A DNA stretch of 64,000 nt, from NCBI RefSeq assembly GCF_030687575.1, contig NZ_CP117439.1:682001-746000 (forward strand), given 5' to 3'. The DNA is from Pseudomonas sp. FP2309 (lineage in GTDB: Bacteria > Pseudomonadota > Gammaproteobacteria > Pseudomonadales > Pseudomonadaceae). Below the pieces are notes generated by a model. The model ran no database searches and had not been told where the DNA came from. It was given only the letters and a program-made list of their open reading frames with translations. Position 1 is the stretch's first letter. Each line of letters begins with the position of its first letter. Positions 62,524 to 64,000 of this stretch are shown here, in pieces. The position numbers and the translations under genes were made by a program.

Positions 62524-64000
62524 CTAGTTTCGGGTCAGGCCGCCCAGGATTCCGCCGAGTACGCCCGTGTTGGTTGTGGTGGTGGCGGAGGTGGACGCGC
62601 TGCCATTCAGGCCCAGACCACCGCTGAGCAAGCCGCTGCTGCTGGAGGTGGTGCCGCCGGTGACCAAGCCACCGACCGACGCCACGGTGCCGCCCACGGC
62701 GTTGACCGTACCGCCCAAGGCATTGGTGATCGGGCTGCTGCCAGTGGCGCTGAGGGTGGTGCCCAGGTTGCCGACGGCAGCGCCGATGTTGGTGACCAGG
62801 CCGTTCACCGGACTGCCCAGGCCCGTGCTGCCACCGATGGTTTGCGTGAGGTTTTGCACGCCGCTGGTGACCGGGTTCAAGGCGCCGCCGAGGGTGTTGG
62901 TGACGGGCGCGATCGCGGCGCCTGCCTTTATGTTCGGCGTGCCGCTGCCGCCGAGCAGCGTACCCAGGGACGCCACGGTGGTACCACCCTTGACGCCGGT
63001 GATGCCAATCGCGCTGACCACGCCGTTGGTGCTGCCTGCATTCAGGCCGCTGCCGGCGCCGGAGATCACCCCGCCGATCGACTCGGCCAGACCCAGTCGC
63101 CCGGCGCTGCCGCCGGAACTGCCGCCGTTCGGATCGACATAACCGCTGGTCTTGCCGACGACGGTGCCTATGCCATTGAGCACATTACCCACGGCGCCGG
63201 TCACAGGGTTGCCGGTACCGCCTGCGCCGGCGACTTTATCCCCCAGGCTGTCCGCGGTTTCGCCTACCTTTTGCAGCAGGCCACCGACAGGGTCGTTGAG
63301 CCCGGTGCTTGTGCCGACTTTGCCAGTGGTGTTCTCCACCAGGGAGACGACGGGCACCAGAACGCGTTCGCCTACGGCATCGGTGACCGATCCCAGTGGG
63401 CCAGTGGTGCTGGCGATGCTCAGGGTGTCGCCGAGCATGGTCACGGCACTGCCGACCTTGTTTACCGCACCGCCGACCGCCGGTGCGGCCGTGCGTACCA
63501 CCGGCACTTTGCCCAGCAGGGTGGTAACGTTATTTCCGGTGGCAGTGACGCCATCCCCCAGGTCGGCAACGCCTGTGCCCACCCCGGCAACGGTGATGCC
63601 CAACGCGTTGCTGTCTGTGCCCAATGAGCCCAGACCTTCCGACAGGCCATCGCCAATGCTGCTCACGGCCGTACCGGTGGCGGTGACCAGGCTGCGTGCG
63701 CTGGCGCCTACGATTGGCAGGCTGCCGAGGGTGGTGCCCAGGCTTGTGACAGTGCCGCCCAGGTCGCTGACAGTGCCGCCGGCGGTGTCAACCACATCGG
63801 CCGTGACCAGCGTGCCGCCGGTGCCGCCACCACCAGTGCCTCCTCCGTCAGTGCCACCACCGGTGCCGCCCCCGGCACCACCACCGGCAGTACCACCGCT
63901 GGTGCCGGTGTCCGAGGACGCAGAATCGCTGCTGTGATGCCCGCCGCCACCGCTGCTGCAACCGCCGAGCGTCATTGCGACTGCCAGGGCCAATGCGGTA
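62524..64000 (-). CDS. Gly/Thr/Val-rich repeat lipoprotein (collagen-like in annotation terms), N-terminus cut
   Basis: At least 490 residues; the start lies beyond the window edge. A lipobox MTLGGCSSGG is followed by a Gly/Thr-rich spacer (GGGTGGGTDGGGTGGGG), then a long low-complexity region to the end. Its motif is not Gly-X-Y but a loose heptad, such as GGTVSDL-GGTVTSL-GTTLGSL and GGTVNAV-GGTVASV-GGLVTGG, giving hydrophobic residues every 3-4 positions. The lipobox implies outer-membrane anchoring or surface display. No TPS haemagglutination domain is seen. Function is unknown; adhesin or scaffold roles fit the Tad context. A terminator follows. Confidence 0.75.
   Translation of the reverse strand, partial: TALALAVAMTLGGCSSGGGGHHSSDSASSDTGTSGGTAGGGAGGGTGGGTDGGGTGGGGTGGTLVTADVVDTAGGTVSDLGGTVTSLGTTLGSLPIVGASARSLVTATGTAVSSIGDGLSEGLGSLGTDSNALGITVAGVGTGVADLGDGVTATGNNVTTLLGKVPVVRTAAPAVGGAVNKVGSAVTMLGDTLSIASTTGPLGSVTDAVGERVLVPVVSLVENTTGKVGTSTGLNDPVGGLLQKVGETADSLGDKVAGAGGTGNPVTGAVGNVLNGIGTVVGKTSGYVDPNGGSSGGSAGRLGLAESIGGVISGAGSGLNAGSTNGVVSAIGITGVKGGTTVASLGTLLGGSGTPNIKAGAAIAPVTNTLGGALNPVTSGVQNLTQTIGGSTGLGSPVNGLVTNIGAAVGNLGTTLSATGSSPITNALGGTVNAVGGTVASVGGLVTGGTTSSSSGLLSGGLGLNGSASTSATTTTNTGVLGGILGGLTRN

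Noticed and set aside
62494..63627. 377-residue plus-strand frame over the Gly-rich lipoprotein
   Set aside because: It is repetitive complement of the heptad repeats; the minus-strand frame has a lipobox and a terminator.
62524..64000. True collagen-like Gly-X-Y triple helix
   Set aside because: Glycines do not recur every third residue; the visible unit is about seven residues long.
1..64000. Prophage, transposase, CRISPR array, tRNA or rRNA genes
   Set aside because: No integrase, transposase, phage structural gene, repeat-spacer array or RNA gene fold was seen on either strand.

Overview
The window is chromosomal DNA of a fluorescent pseudomonad (Pseudomonas fluorescens group). This rests on the high G+C content, the Pseudomonas-type gene order and proteins, and REP-like GGGC-TTG-CCCGC repeats. 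No rRNA, tRNA, CRISPR array, insertion sequence or prophage was seen. Gene names come from reading the translations and from remembered gene orders; no search was run.

Left part (1-11.5 kb). A minus-strand copper-uptake group comes first: a partial PepSY membrane protein, an OprC-type TonB receptor, a PCu(A)C copper chaperone and two Met/His- or Cys-containing DUF2946 proteins. Next is a frameshifted HI1420-type antitoxin with no toxin, a 137-bp palindromic repeat, and a strongly structured leader before a DUF6124 gene. The aerobic-type cobalamin corrin-ring genes follow as two divergent groups: cobK-cobL (minus) and cobG-cobH-cobI-cobJ (plus), the last fused to a CbiG-like region.

Middle part (11.7-35.3 kb). 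This is mostly the conserved Pseudomonas block known from PA4838-PA4856: retS, purD, purH, fis, dusB, a DUF3426 protein, prmA, accC, accB, aroQ, a CtpL-type chemoreceptor, the diguanylate cyclase gcbA, DUF2333, a NUDIX gene, a SUI1-like factor, speA and a MATE exporter. The NUDIX gene is broken by a frameshift.

Right-centre (35.4-45.5 kb). A bacterial alpha-2-macroglobulin lipoprotein with an intact CLEQ thioester is followed by pbpC, a pairing for periplasmic defence and wall repair. Then come a MazG-like pyrophosphohydrolase overlapping cmoM, and two DUF4136 lipoproteins.

Right end (45.5-64 kb). This is a complete Pseudomonas-type Tad/Flp pilus locus: tadG, the PprA/PprB two-component system, tadF, the prepilin peptidase fppA, a DUF3613 protein, tadD-C-B-A-Z, rcpA-rcpC and flp. 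The flp upstream region has a perfect 20-bp palindrome that may be a regulator site. Beyond flp lie a receiver-only response regulator, a TpsB (ShlB/FhaC) outer-membrane transporter and a Gly/Thr/Val-rich lipoprotein cut by the window edge. With RetS, GcbA and PprAB together, the window is rich in surface-attachment control. The least explained unit is flp - orphan receiver - TpsB - heptad-repeat lipoprotein.
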